Shown here: positions 26,768 through 40,700 of the stretch, in pieces | Layout: each line of letters opens with the position of its first letter | Numbering within the stretch: position 1 is the first letter of the stretch | Assembly: GCA_905479105.1 (NCBI GenBank) | Contig: CAJQLE010000003.1 | Span: forward strand, 186,001-250,000 | Origin: an uncultured Flavobacteriales bacterium | GTDB taxonomy: Bacteria; Bacteroidota; Bacteroidia; Flavobacteriales_G; Salibacteraceae | DNA: 64,000 nucleotides | Direction: 5' to 3' | The notes under the pieces: model-generated | The model's input: the letters and a program-made list of their open reading frames with translations, nothing else | What the model was told of the DNA's origin: nothing | Database searches by the model: none | Position numbers and translations under genes: made by a program

Positions 26768-28555
26768 ATGAAGCACATTAGAAACTTCTGTATAATAGCT
26801 CATATCGATCATGGAAAGAGCACTCTTGCCGATCGTCTTTTACAAGTTACAGGCACTGTAAGTGAACGTGATTTGAAAGAGCAGACCCTCGATGATATGG
26901 ATATTGAGAGAGAGCGAGGTATTACGATAAAGAGCCATGCGATCCAGATGGATTATAAACTCAATGGTGAGCAGTATGTGCTTAACTTAATTGATACTCC
27001 GGGTCACGTTGATTTTTCATATGAAGTTTCTCGCGCAATTGCTGCTTGCGAAGGTGCTCTGCTCCTAGTGGATGCTACGCAAGGTATTGAGGCGCAAACT
27101 ATTTCTAATCTTTATTTGGCGATGGAACATGATCATGTGATCATACCTGTGTTGAATAAAATGGATTTGCCTTCAGCAATGCCCGAAGAGGTCAAGGACC
27201 AAATGGTGGAATTGCTCGGCTGTGAAAGAGATGAAATCATAAGTGCAAGTGGTAAAACAGGTGAAGGAGTAGATGCTTTATTGGCTGCCATTATTGATAG
27301 AATTCCAGCTCCCAAAGGAGATCCGAATGCACCACTTCAAGCATTAATTTTTGATAGTGTTTTTAATCCCTTTAGAGGAGTTATTGCATACTTCCGAATC
27401 ATGAACGGAACACTTCGTGAAAAAGATTTGGTCAAGTTTTATTACACCAATAAAAAATATATTTCTGAGGAGATTGGTGTTTTACGCATGAAACCTGAAA
27501 AGAAAAAGGAAATTTCGGCTGGTAATGTAGGTTATATAATCTCGGGTATCAAGCAAGCTAAGGAGATCAAAGTGGGTGATACACTTACACATTTTGAGAA
27601 ACCGTGTTCGGAAGCGATTGATGGATTTGAGAACGTGAAGCCGATGGTTTTTGCGGGAATTTTTCCTGTTGAAACTGATGATTTTGAGGAGTTAAGAGAC
27701 GCAATGGATAAACTCCAGTTGAATGATGCTTCTTTGACATTTGAACCGGAATCATCAGCGGCACTTGGTTTTGGTTTTCGATGTGGCTTCTTAGGTATGC
27801 TTCATATGGAAATCGTTCAAGAACGCCTTGAACGTGAGTTTGATATGACGGTGATAACCACGGTTCCTAACGTATCTTATTTTGCAACGACCACGGATCA
27901 GCAGCGTTTAGTGGTGAATAACCCGTCTGATTTCCCTGATCCATCGCGATTAGAATCAGTGGAAGAGCCATTTATTAATGCCCAGATTATTACCAAGTCA
28001 GATTACGTAGGTTCAGTAATGAATCTTTGTATTGAAAAGCGAGGAGCGCTTAAAAACCAAGTTTATTTGACCTCTGATCGTGTTGAGATGTCTTTTGAGA
28101 TGCCACTGGCTGAGATCGTTTTTGATTTTTACGATCGGTTAAAGTCTATTTCTAAGGGTTATGCTTCGTTTGACTATCATCCAATAGGCTATCATGTTTC
28201 TAATCTAGTGAAAATGGATATCCTTCTCAACGGTGATCAGGTTGATGCGTTAAGCGCACTGATTCATAAGGATAATGCGTTTCATCTAGGCAAAAAGATT
28301 TGTTTAAAGCTCAAGGAGTTAATACCGCGTCAACAATTCGAAATCGCTATTCAAGCTGGTATTGGGGCTAAAATAGTAGCTCGCGAAACAGTCAAAGCAC
28401 TTCGTAAAGATGTTACGGCAAAGTGCTATGGTGGAGATATTAGCCGTAAACGTAAGTTACTAGAGAAGCAGAAAAAAGGAAAGAAAAAGATGAAGCAAAT
28501 TGGAAATGTGGAAATTCCACAACAAGCTTTCTTGGCTGTTTTGAAGCTGGATTAG
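26768..28555 (+). CDS. lepA: Elongation factor 4 (LepA)
   Basis: A translational GTPase of 595 residues. G motifs: G1 [15 protein letters not shown]2/G3 [12 protein letters not shown] and [16 protein letters not shown]4 NKMDLPSA, G5 SGKTGEG. The LepA-specific C-terminal domain ([53 protein letters not shown]) is complete. It is a ribosome-associated GTPase that promotes back-translocation or ribosome assembly. The start at 26768 follows a 81-nt gap with an AT-rich leader. Confidence 0.96.
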   Translation: MKHIRNFCIIAHIDHGKSTLADRLLQVTGTVSERDLKEQTLDDMDIERERGITIKSHAIQMDYKLNGEQYVLNLIDTPGHVDFSYEVSRAIAACEGALLLVDATQGIEAQTISNLYLAMEHDHVIIPVLNKMDLPSAMPEEVKDQMVELLGCERDEIISASGKTGEGVDALLAAIIDRIPAPKGDPNAPLQALIFDSVFNPFRGVIAYFRIMNGTLREKDLVKFYYTNKKYISEEIGVLRMKPEKKKEISAGNVGYIISGIKQAKEIKVGDTLTHFEKPCSEAIDGFENVKPMVFAGIFPVETDDFEELRDAMDKLQLNDASLTFEPESSAALGFGFRCGFLGMLHMEIVQERLEREFDMTVITTVPNVSYFATTTDQQRLVVNNPSDFPDPSRLESVEEPFINAQIITKSDYVGSVMNLCIEKRGALKNQVYLTSDRVEMSFEMPLAEIVFDFYDRLKSISKGYASFDYHPIGYHVSNLVKMDILLNGDQVDALSALIHKDNAFHLGKKICLKLKELIPRQQFEIAIQAGIGAKIVARETVKALRKDVTAKCYGGDISRKRKLLEKQKKGKKKMKQIGNVEIPQQAFLAVLKLD

Positions 28556-28705
28556 TAATTTGAGATTTCTATTTTTTACAAAGGTTTCTATTTCATCTTT
28601 TTTCTAAAAAATCTTTGATCTCAACCCAACCTTATTCGTTAAATCTGCGTGAATCACCTTGATTATGCGGAACAAGCGCATTTTCCCTTTAAATTTGAGT
28701 TTGAA

Positions 28706-31700
28706 ATGAAATTTACTATGCACCTATTTACCCGATTTTTCGTTATTGCAGTTATTGCTTTGTTCAGCACATTGATGTATTCAGTGGATTCAAAAGCGCA
28801 ATCTGTAAGTATTACAAGTGTTGATGTTTTGAATGAGTCTTGCGCTGGACTATCTGATGGGCAGATTACAATCAACAAAGCTGGAGGAACAGGTCCTTTT
28901 GGATTCTATATCGTTTTCTTTAATGGGACTTCACTAGATACAATAACGCAGATTTCCAATGTATTCCCGAATTTGGCAGCCACAAACTATGACACATATG
29001 TTGTTGATAGTAATGATCTTACAAAAGATTCTGTGACATCAGTTAATGTCATTCAAGGAAATAACTTTATTTTTTTAGCCTTTAGTAATATTTTACCTGC
29101 TTGTGATACACTATGCAATGGACGAGCTTCTGCTTTAACTTTTGGCGGAACAAATCCAAAAACATATTTATGGGATGACGGGTCGACTGCAGGCCCAACC
29201 AATAACGCACTCTGCGGAGGAGTTAGAGCTGTCACTGTAACTGAGTCAGGTGGTTGCGAAGCAACTAGTTCAATAGTTATTCCCGATGGCCCAGCCATTT
29301 ATGCGGTGCTTGACTCAACAAGTGATGCATCCTGCAATGGTGCAAATGATGGGCGAGCTTATTTCACTCCTCATGGTGGTTACGGACCGTCAACTTCCAC
29401 GGCTAGCTATGTCATTGATCAAACCCAAAATTCTTTCGAACCATATGATACAGCATTCACGGGCGGAACGCTTGTTACTTTGACTGATGATCAAGTTTCG
29501 GCAAGTCTGCCTATCGGATTTAGCTTTGAGTTTTTCGGCAATACATACACTAATTTCAGAATTTCATCAAATGGCTTTATTACTTTCTCGGGCAGTTCTA
29601 ATAATGGTTGCTGTGCGGGACAGAATATTCCTGCAGTAGGTCTTCCGAATGATTTAATAGCGGGTTATTGGGAAGATTTAAATCCAGCTGCAGGGGGTAG
29701 AATAGAATTTTATACCATGGGAGCCGGATCTAATGAAGCACTCGTTGTTAATTTTCTTGAGGTTCCTCATTTTGGTGGAGGGAATCTTGTAACGTTTCAG
29801 ATAGTGCTTTATGAAACATCCAATATCATTCAAATTTTTGGATTGGATCTTAATTCTAACGGAGGTGATCATACTCAAGGTGTCGAGAACAATGCTGGAA
29901 CGGTTGGTTTTACGGGCTCAGGCAGAAATGCTGCGGATTGGTCAGCTGCTAATGACTACATCGCATTTATTCCTGAATCTCAAAACTTCACTTACAACTG
30001 GTCGTCTATCGGATCTGGCACTTCGGCCACCAACTTAACAGCTGGAAATTATATTGTTACCATAACAGATACGAGAAGTTGTAATGATACTATTCAGTTT
30101 CAAATTGCGGAGCCATCACCAATCGTTATTGATACAGTTCTAACACAACCATCTTGTGCTGGAAATGCAGATGGAGCTATTACTGCTTCCGCAACCGGAT
30201 CAAACGGTGGCCCTTTCACGTTTGCCTGGAGTACAGGGGCGACCACTGCGACAATAACTGGTCTCACCGCGGGAACTTATACTGTAACGGCAACAGATGT
30301 CACAGGATGTGCAAACTCTTTGGCAGCTGCGTTGACCGACCCAGCTGCTGTGGCTGCTTCAATTAATCTGGACAATGATGTTAGCTGTTTCGGAGGAGCT
30401 GATGGTCAATTGACTGCAAATGGAGCTGGTGGAAGCCCTGGTTATACATTCTTATGGACGACAGGCTCGACCAATCAAACTATTTCTTCACTGATAGCCG
30501 GAAATTATACTGTAACTGTTACAGATATTAATGGTTGTACGGATACTACATCACAAGTGGTTTCTCAACCACCAACATTGGTAACGGTAACGACTTCCTC
30601 AACGGCTGTGAGCTGCTTTGGTGGGAATGATGGAACTGCCACTGCGAATAATGCAACAGGTGGAACACCAGGTTATACTTATTTGTGGAATACGGGCGCA
30701 ACAAGTCAAACGATTAATACCCTGATTGCAGGAACTTATATAGTGACAGCCACAGATGCTAATGGATGTACCGATACTGCTCATGCAATCGTTGGACAAC
30801 CCGCAACAGGAGTTGATGTGACTGTAAACTTAGTCACTGACGTTTCGTGCAATGGATTAACGGATGGAGGAATTACTATTAATAATCCTACAGGTGGAAC
30901 ACCACCATATACTTTTTTATGGTCAAACGGATCTACATCACAGAACTTAAGTGGTGTAGGAACTGGAACATACATTGTCACAGCAACAGATGCTGGTGGA
31001 TGTACAGATACTGTTTCTGCCTTTGTAGATGAGCCAGCAATATTGGCTGTGGACACCACATCAACTACTCAACCAACATGTGCTGGGAGTACAAATGGAT
31101 CAATAACTATTGCCGCTACTGGAGGAACAGCACCAGTAACGTTCTTGTGGAGTACTGGTTCTACTGCGACAACCGTTAACGGGCTGGTTGCAGGAATCTA
31201 TACTGTGACGGCTACTGATGTTAACGGATGTACAGATAATCTTTCAGTGACGTTAGTGGATGGACCAGGTGTTACAGCAGATGTTTCTCCGTTTGATCCC
31301 ACGTGTGCAGGCGAAAATTCAGGTTCTGCAATTGGCGGAGTCATCTCTGGAACAGGAACGCTGCCATTCAGTTATGCATGGTCAACAGGTGCTTCAAATC
31401 AGTTTTTAACTGGACTTACAGCAGGTACTTATACCTTGACTGTCACTGATGGTGCTGGATGTCAAGACGATACTACGTTTACTCTGATTGATCCACTTGC
31501 GGTTATTGCAACTATCATTGATTCAATCAATCCTACGTGTGCAAATAACGATGGATCTACCCAAGCCCTTGGGACAGGTGGTTCGGGAGCGTTGACTTAC
31601 GCTTGGAGTAATGGTGGTAACACTGCATTAATTTCCAATTTATCAGCCGCGACTTACACGGTAACCGTAACTGACGCTAATGGATGTTTTGACACAGCTA

Positions 31701-34700
31701 ACGTTGTGTTGGATGTAGCTCCGTTGCTTACCGCGAATGGAGTTCTTATTGCTAACGAAACTTGTATAACGAATGACGGGTCTGCTTCAGTTGCCGTTGT
31801 TGGCGGAACGGTTCCTTTCACATTTGCTTGGACAGGAGGTGGAAATACACAAACCATCATTAATCTTGCCGCAGGAACTTACACTGCAACTGTTACGGAT
31901 GCAAATAACTGTTCGGATACAGCTCAAGTAATTGTGGCTGATAGTTGTGCCTGCAATTGGACTGCATCTGGCGTTTTAGTGAATGATGCCCTATGTAATG
32001 GTGAGAATTCAGGAAATGGGACTACAACTAACACGGGTGCGACCGCTCCGATTACTTACCTGTGGTCTGATGGAAGCACAAATGATTCGCTTATTAATGC
32101 TCCTGCTGGAACTTACATTGTTACTCTAACAGATGCAAATGGCTGTACTGATACAGCATCGGTAATTATCAACGAGCCAACTATACTGTCAGCTACAGTA
32201 TATACACCTCCAGTTATTCCTGGATTTACATATATTGGTGAAAATGGAAATCAGTTTATCTATTACCACGCGGCATCTGAAACATGGACGGCAGCAAGGG
32301 CAACTTCTGTGGCTGCTGGTGGAGATTTGATCGTTATTAGTGATGCTGTTGATCAAGCTTATTATAGTTCTGTCCTACCAGGTAATAGTTGGATTGGACT
32401 AACAGATGAAGTATTAGAAGGAACTTATGTTTGGGTTGATGGAACTGTGGCTACTTTCTTCAATTGGAATGCAGGTGAGCCAAACAATTTTGGAGGCGAT
32501 GAAGATTATATTCACTTTACTGGAGCCAACGATTTTTGGAATGACCTCGCTGGTTTCCAAGTAAGACCATATGGAATGGTCATCGATAAATCATCATTAA
32601 ACCTCAATAACGTTACATGTAATGGAGGTAATGATGGCTCTGCTGTGATAACAGGTGCTGGAGGATCATTACCATATACCTATGCATGGAGCAATGGTGC
32701 TATAACAGATACAATTACTGGACTTACTGCAGGAACTTATATCGGTACTATTACAGATAATAACGGATGTACAGCTGTTGACACAGCGGTTATTTCAGAG
32801 CCTGCACCTATTGTATTCAATGGCTTTACAGGAATAACAAATCCAAGTTGTGATGATGCTTGTGATGGAGCTGCTGCTGCCTCTGCAACTGGAGGTGTTG
32901 CTCCTTTAACCTACGCTTGGAGTTCAGGCTCTGCATCAGCTACTGCTACTTCACTTTGTGGAGGAGGCCATACGGTGACTATCACAGATGCTAACGGATG
33001 TGATACCGTTCAAATGGTTGCATTAGTAGAGCCACCAGTCATTTATGCGGTGGTGGATAGCACCGATAGCGCAAGCTGCAATGGAGTAGCTGATGGAGCG
33101 GCCTATTTGTCTGGTTATGGTGGTACTGTAGCCCCAACCAATACTTCTGAGTATGTGATCGATCAAACCGAAGGAGCATATGAACCATATCCTCAAGGAC
33201 GTCCTTGGAATGCACATAATTACAAAACGGTCACCCTCCAAGATGACGCTAATTCTGATACGACTAACATTTTTGGAGGTGCTAACTTCAGTTTCTTTGG
33301 AAACAACCATACTGACTTTGTCATGAGCTCTCAAGGCTTTATTTCTTTTGACCTAACATTAGCCAATGTGGTTAGTCCAGGTCAATTCTCTAATAGTTTG
33401 GCCTTGCCAAGTGCTGCTGCGAATCAACCAAATAATATTATTGCTGCGTTTTGGGAAGATCTTGACCCGAGCGTTGGAAACGCCACTATAGAAACTTATT
33501 TAATTGGAACAGTCCCTAACCGAATAAGGGTTGTTAATTACATTAATGTTGACCACTTTTTAAATGCGACAAATGGTTCTGGAGATATAAGCACATTTCA
33601 AATAGTACTTTATGAATCTTCTAATATTATTCAGATTCATTCCGAAGTGCTCGATCCTGACCTAGGGGGTCTGCATGTTCAAGGAATTGAGAACGCTACA
33701 GGAACAGTAGCTTATACGCCATCTGGAAGGAATAATACTAACTTCAGTGCTACTAACGACTACGTTGCATTCATTCCGAAAACACAAAACTTTAATTACA
33801 CATGGTCTAGTGTTGGCACGGGAGCTTCTTCCTCAGTGCTTCCTGCTGGAAACTATACGGTAACTGTTGCTGATGGAATTTGCAACGATGTTGTCAATTT
33901 CACGATTGATGAGCCCGCTTCTTTATTAGCTTCTATTACTTCTAGTGTCGCACCAACTTGTTTTGGTGGTTCTGATGGACAAGCAACAGTAGCGCCTTCG
34001 GGCGGTGACGCTCCATATACATTCCTTTGGACGAGCGGTGAGACTACTGCTACAGCATTAGGTTTGAGCGTAGGACTGAATACTGTAACTGTTACAGATG
34101 CAAACGGCTGCACTCAAACAGCGAGTACTACATTACCAAATGGAGCAGCAATTAATGTTGGAATTGCTTCAACGAATAGTTTCTGTTTTGTTTGTACAGG
34201 AACCGCAACTGCTACTGTTGTTGGGGCATTATCTCCATTCACATATAGTTGGAGTACTGGAGTGGTTAATAATGTTGCATCCACATCAAATCAACTTACA
34301 GCCTTATGTTCTGGTCCTTATGGTGTTACAGTTACAGATGCCAACGGTTGTGTGGACTCAAATGCCACAAATGTCAGTGATAATTTTGTTCCTAATGTTA
34401 CGATTACAGTGACCCCAGCCAGTTGTGCCAATACTTGCGATGGAACAGCAGATGCTAATTATACATGTTTCTTTGGATGTCAGCCATATAGATGGTATAG
34501 TGGACTGGATACTACTAACCTTATAGGTACTGGAGATCTTATTACAGGTCTTTGTCCTGGAACATATTTAGGAAGACTTACTACTAACTTCGGATGTGAT
34601 GGTTATGATACGATAATTATCAACGCTCCAGCACCTATAATTCTTGTTATGGATTCCATCGATGCGACCTGTGGAGCGGCTAATGGAATTGCAACTGTTA

Positions 34701-37700
34701 ATGCTTCAGGTGGTTCCGCTCCTTACACATACTTGTGGAGCAATGGAGGGACTGCAGATACAATTACTGGACTCATAGCGGGAACGTATATTGTAACAGT
34801 AACGGACAATAATCTTTGCGCAGATACTGCTCAAGTTATTGTGAATGCACCTTCATCCTTAGTTGCGTCAATCATTAATCCAATTAATGCATTATGTGAT
34901 GGTTCAACCAATGGTTCGGCTGAAGCTCAAGGTTCATTAGGAACTGCACCTTACACCTTCCTGTGGGATAATGGTGAAACTTCTTCAATTGCCGTGGCGC
35001 TTGATTCAGGAACCCATTGCGTTACAGTTACCGATGCTATTGGATGTGCAGATACAGCTTGTATAAGTATTACGGATCCTGATCAAATCACCTTTTTATT
35101 TACTGAAACTCCTATTTCATGCGGAGGTGCTGGAAATGATGGTGCGCTTACCGTAGCTTCTATTGGTGGCACTGGTGTACATACCTATTTATGGAATACT
35201 GGAGCTGCAGGGAATTCAATTACAGGTTTGGTGACTGGCACTTACACAGTGACAGCAACTGATGCCAACGGGTGTCAGAATAGTGAATCTTACACCATGG
35301 ATCCTCCAGGAAACTTCACAGTTGCAATGGTTGATAGCTTAGATATAGATTGTTTTGGAAATAATAATGGTGAGGCTGAAGTTCAAGCAATAACAGGTGG
35401 GTCAGGATCATATTCTTTCCTATGGGATAATGGTTCTACTACCAATATTGTCACAAACTTGACCTCTGGCCTTCACTCAGTTACAGTTACAGACCTAATC
35501 ACCACTTGCTTGGATACAGCGTCAGTTACTATTGACGAGCCAACACAATTGATAGCGTCTATTGATTCTAGCGTTGATAACCTTTGCTTCAATGGAACGG
35601 ATGGCTCAGCTGCTGGATCTGGAAGTGGTGGAACACCACCTTATACATTGACGTGGTCAAATGGAGATGTGGGAGTTTTGGCAGATTCATTACCAGCTGG
35701 AATGGTTACAGTTACAGTTACAGATGCAAATGGGTGTACTGATACGGACCAAATAATGATTGGTCAACCAGCTACAGGTTTAGAGGCCTCAGTTGTGGTA
35801 AACGCTCAGCCATTGTGTGCCGGAGATAGCGCGACCATTACTGCCTCTGCAATTGGTGGAAGTGGAGTCTATGCTTTCTTATGGCCTAATGGCGCAACTA
35901 CAACAACTGTTTTACTTCCTGCAGGATCATATTGTTTGACAGTAACTGACGGAGGAGTCTGTGAGGATACAGCCTGTGTTACAATCATTGATCCACTTCC
36001 TGTTATCGCTACTGTAACCATTATCACGCCTGCTTGTCCAAGTGGAAATGACGGTACACTTACACTAGCAGGTTCTGGAGGAGATGGAGGTCCTTATACT
36101 TATCTATGGGATGATGCTTCTACGAATCCGACTCGTACAAATCTTACGGCTGGCACATACTTTTTTACAATAACGGATGCTAGTGGATGTTCAGGAAACT
36201 CTTCTGCAATTCTTGTTGATCCAGCTGGCATGACAGCTACATTCCCTACTACAACTATTTCCTCCTGTGGAACTTGCAACGGAACAGCTACTGTAAGTAT
36301 TGCAAACGGAACAGCGCCTTATACCTTTGCTTGGTCTAGTGGATCTGCAACGGCAAATGGTTCGAGTCTATGTTCAGGATCTAATTCTGTTACAGTTACT
36401 GATGCCAATGGTTGTATAGATACTTTCTTCGTGAATATTGGAAGTATAGGTGCAGATACGGTTGTGGCAACTGTTGTTAATAATGTCACTTGCAATGGTG
36501 GTGTTGATGGATCAGCATTAGCAACGTATGTCTGCAACGTTGCTCCATGTACAATTGCTTGGATTGATTCAGCAACCAACAATAATGTTGGTAATGCAGA
36601 TCTAGCTACTGGTTTGAGCGCGGGCACATACTACGCTCAATTAACGAATGATTCAGGTTGTATAGGTTTAGATACGATAACTATTACAGAACCAACACCA
36701 GTAGTAGGTTCTACTACTTTTATCTCTAGCGTTTCTTGCCCTGGAGGTAATGATGGATCAGCCTCAGTTTCTGCCACAGGTGGTTCACCGGGTTATACCT
36801 TCTTATGGGATAACGGTGAAACAAATGCTACAGCCATTGCACTTGGTGTTGGAACGCATTGCGTTACTGTCACCGATACACTTGGATGCACTGATACGGC
36901 ATGTGTAAACATTGGTGAGCCTGCCAACGGTGTATCGGTAACGGCAAGTATCGTGACTGGGCTCTTGTGTAATGGCGGTAATAATGGTTCGGTAACTGCG
37001 GTTGGCTCAGGTGGGACAGCTCCTTATTCATTCACTTGGAATGGAGCTATTGTTTCTACAACGCTGAATAACTTGTCTGCTGGCTCTTACATTGTAGAGA
37101 TAACGGATGCAGGCGGTTGTACAAGTCTAGACACTGTTGTCCTTATTGATCCAATTGCGATCACCGGAGCGTTCTCTGGTGTTTTTGATCCATCTTGTTT
37201 CGGTGAAACAAATGGTTCGGCCACATTAACTGGGAGTGGGGGAACAGGTCCTTACACTTATCTGTGGGCATCTGGAAACACCAATCAAACTGAAACAGGA
37301 TTGACTGCAGGACAGCATTGTGTTGATATCACGGATGCGAATGGTTGTACAGAACAATTCTGTGTTACTTTGATTGACCCAGCGCCTATCACGAATACGT
37401 TCACTGCAATAACCGGTTCTAGCTGCACAGTATGCGATGGAACGGCAACTGCCAATCCGCTTCCTGCTGCTGGTGCTCCTTATACCTTCTTATGGAATAA
37501 CGGACAAACCACAGCAACCAACGATTCACTTTGTGCAGGAATTAATCAAGTAACAATTACGGATGCTTCAGGCTGTGAGTTTATCGACAATGTGCCAATC
37601 AATGCAAACGGTGCTGACCTTGTTTCAGCCGACAGTATTGATGCTTCTTGCGGAAACTGTGACGGTTTAGTATTCGCAACGTACACATGTACAACAGCTC

Positions 37701-40700
37701 CTTGCACCTTAGAATGGACTGACCTTGGATCTGGTTTAGTAATTGGAACAACGGATACAATATTCAATTTATGTGCTGGATCTTACAGTATAGAATTGAC
37801 AAATGGTGCGGCCTGTATTTCTTCAGACATTGTTTCTGTGAACGTTCCTGATCTTATTGATCCTAATGAAATAATTACAGACGCTTCTTGCTTCGGTTCT
37901 TGTGATGGTGCAATTGCACTAGCTCCAACTGGAGGATCTGGTGTATTCACATTTGCTTGGAGTAATGGTCCAACTTCATCAAATAACACAGGTTTGTGTG
38001 CTGGAGATTATACAGTCACAATAAGTGATGGTGCAGGTTGCGATTCCATAACAACATTCACCATTGACCAACCAAGTGAAATCACTCTTGATAGTACAGT
38101 GGTTGATGCATCTTGTTCTGGCATATGCGATGGATCAATTGCAATCATTGCTTCTGGAGGCGCGGGAGGTTATTCCTTCAATTGGAGTCCAGTTCCTGGA
38201 AATGGAAATGGATTGTCATTGGCTTCTGGCTTATGTGCAGGAACGTATTTCTTAACGGTTACTGATGCGAATGGATGTACAACCCTTGACACATTTAACA
38301 TAGGGCAGCCAGCAGCTATTGTGCAGAATGCGGTAACTGTAAATGGTGCTACTTGTGGAGTATGCGATGGATCGATTATTCCAACAATAACTGGTGGAGC
38401 TGGAGGCTTTACTTATGCATGGTCTACCGGTGCCATTTCAGATACCTTAGGATCTCTTTGCTTCGGCTTCTATGATGTAACAGTGACAGATGCTGCAGGT
38501 TGTTTCGAAGTATTCGGATACCCAGTATCTGAAACTACTGGTCCAGCAATTACGCTGACTTCTACAAATACTTCAGCGAGTGGGGTGTGTGATGGAACAG
38601 CAACGGTCAACTCAGGTGTATCTCCGTTGACCTACTTATGGTCAAATGGTGATGTGACTCAAACGACAAGTAACTTGTGTGCAGGATTCTATATTGTCAC
38701 TGTAACTGATGTCAATGGATGTAATACAGTAGACACAATTACAATCACAGAACCAGATGCTCTTGATGTAACATTTGGTGTTACTGAAATAACGTGTGCT
38801 GGAAACGGATGTGATGCAGAAATTCTAGCAATTGTAACTGGCGGAGTTAGCCCATACATATTTGCTTGGTCTAATGGAGCAACGACTGAATTGATCACTG
38901 GACTTTGCGCTGATACTTACGTATTGACAGTTACGGATGATAATGGTCAGGTGCTGATTGATTCAGTAACTATAACTGATCCACAGCCATTTATAATTGT
39001 GTCTGTTGCTAACGATGTGTCTTGTCCTGGTGAGTGTGATGGAAACATTTCAATGACTGTATCTGGTGGTAATCCGCCTTACACTATTCTTTGGAATACA
39101 GGTGATACCACACTTGCAATTACTGACCTGTGTGGCGGTAACTACAGCGTGACAATTACAGACACGGCTGGCTGTTCTGATAGTTTAGACTTCATTATTG
39201 ATGATCCAGCACCAATTGTTGGAAATGTTGTTTCTCAAGTGGAACCAGATTGTCAAGTGAATAATGGTTCAATTACAGTTTCTGCTTCTGGTGGAAATGG
39301 AGGCCCTTACGCTTACGAATGGCTAGATGCTTTAGGAAACGCATTAATTCCTGCTCAAACAGATAGTGTTGCTTCTAACTTATTTGCCGGTATCTATGGT
39401 GTAAGAATAGTTGATGTGAATGGTTGTATAGACACCACAGGCATCATTCTTAATAATTTGAACGCACCAGTGATTGATCTTGATCTATTGGTTGACGTAA
39501 GTTGTTTCGGGGAATGTGATGGAGCTATCAATACTACAATATCAGGTGGTGTTGCTCCTTATAACATCCTCTGGTCTAATGGCGACACAACGGATGATAT
39601 CGATTCACTTTGTGCTGGAGATGACACCATTGCTGTGGTTGATGCTAACTTGTGTGCTTCATTTAATATCTATACGATATCGCAACCTACAGAAATCACG
39701 ATTGCCGCAATTGATGTAACTGATGTTACGTGTGGAGCTGATTGCGATGGTATCATTGATATCAGTATCGCTGGTGGCACCGAGCCTTATGTATTTGCTT
39801 GGAGCAATGGCAGCACTGATAGCACGATTACTGGACTTTGTGCAGGTGATTATACACTTACAGTTACGGATGGAAATGGATGTATATTCATTACAACTGA
39901 AACGGTTGGTGGTCCTTCTCCTTTGGTCATTACACTTGACTCAATTGATGATGCAACTTGTACGAACACAGGTGATGGAGCGGTTCAAATCACTGTTACA
40001 GGTGGTTCAGCTCCCTACACATACAATTGGATAAGTGATACAACTTCTATCTTGACTAGCTCTGATTTAAGTGGAGTATTGGCGGGCAATTACACCCTCA
40101 TAGTAACTGACGTGAATGGATGTACCCTAGCTGATACGTTCACCATCGATGCTGAATTCTTTGTTGATGTAATTGCAATGGACGATATTGAAGTGTGTCC
40201 ATTTACAAACCAAGTTCCTATTACAGGAACTAACACGGGTGCTTCATCTGTAAGATGGTTGAACCTAAATGGCGTTGTAGCAGCTTCAGGTAACTCACTA
40301 GTTGTAAATACAACTTCACAGACGACAACGTACATCTATGAAGGTGTAAATGGAGTTTGTGTTGATCGAGACACAGTCAACATTACTTGGGCTCCAGGTC
40401 CTGGAATTGATGCTGGTCCTGATAAGTCGATTGTTCCAGGTGATATAACATCAATTGGAGGTGCTCCAACCGCGAGAGCCGGAATTGAAGTTATATGGAC
40501 ACCAGCTCAGGATTTAACGAGTATTACGGAATACAATCCTCAAGCTAACCCATTGGAGACAATCACATACTATGTAAGCGCAACTGATCCTGATGGATGT
40601 TTCGGAATAGATAGTGTCACCATAACGGTAGAAGAGTTAGTTGATCCTGTAGGTGGATTCTCTCCAAATGGAGATGGTGTGAATGACTTCTTCCTGATCG

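Noticed and set aside
28800-40150. Regular repeats as a possible CRISPR or tandem non-coding array
   Set aside because: The repeats are in one open frame, are long (about 240-290 bp) and diverged, and encode SprB-type modules.
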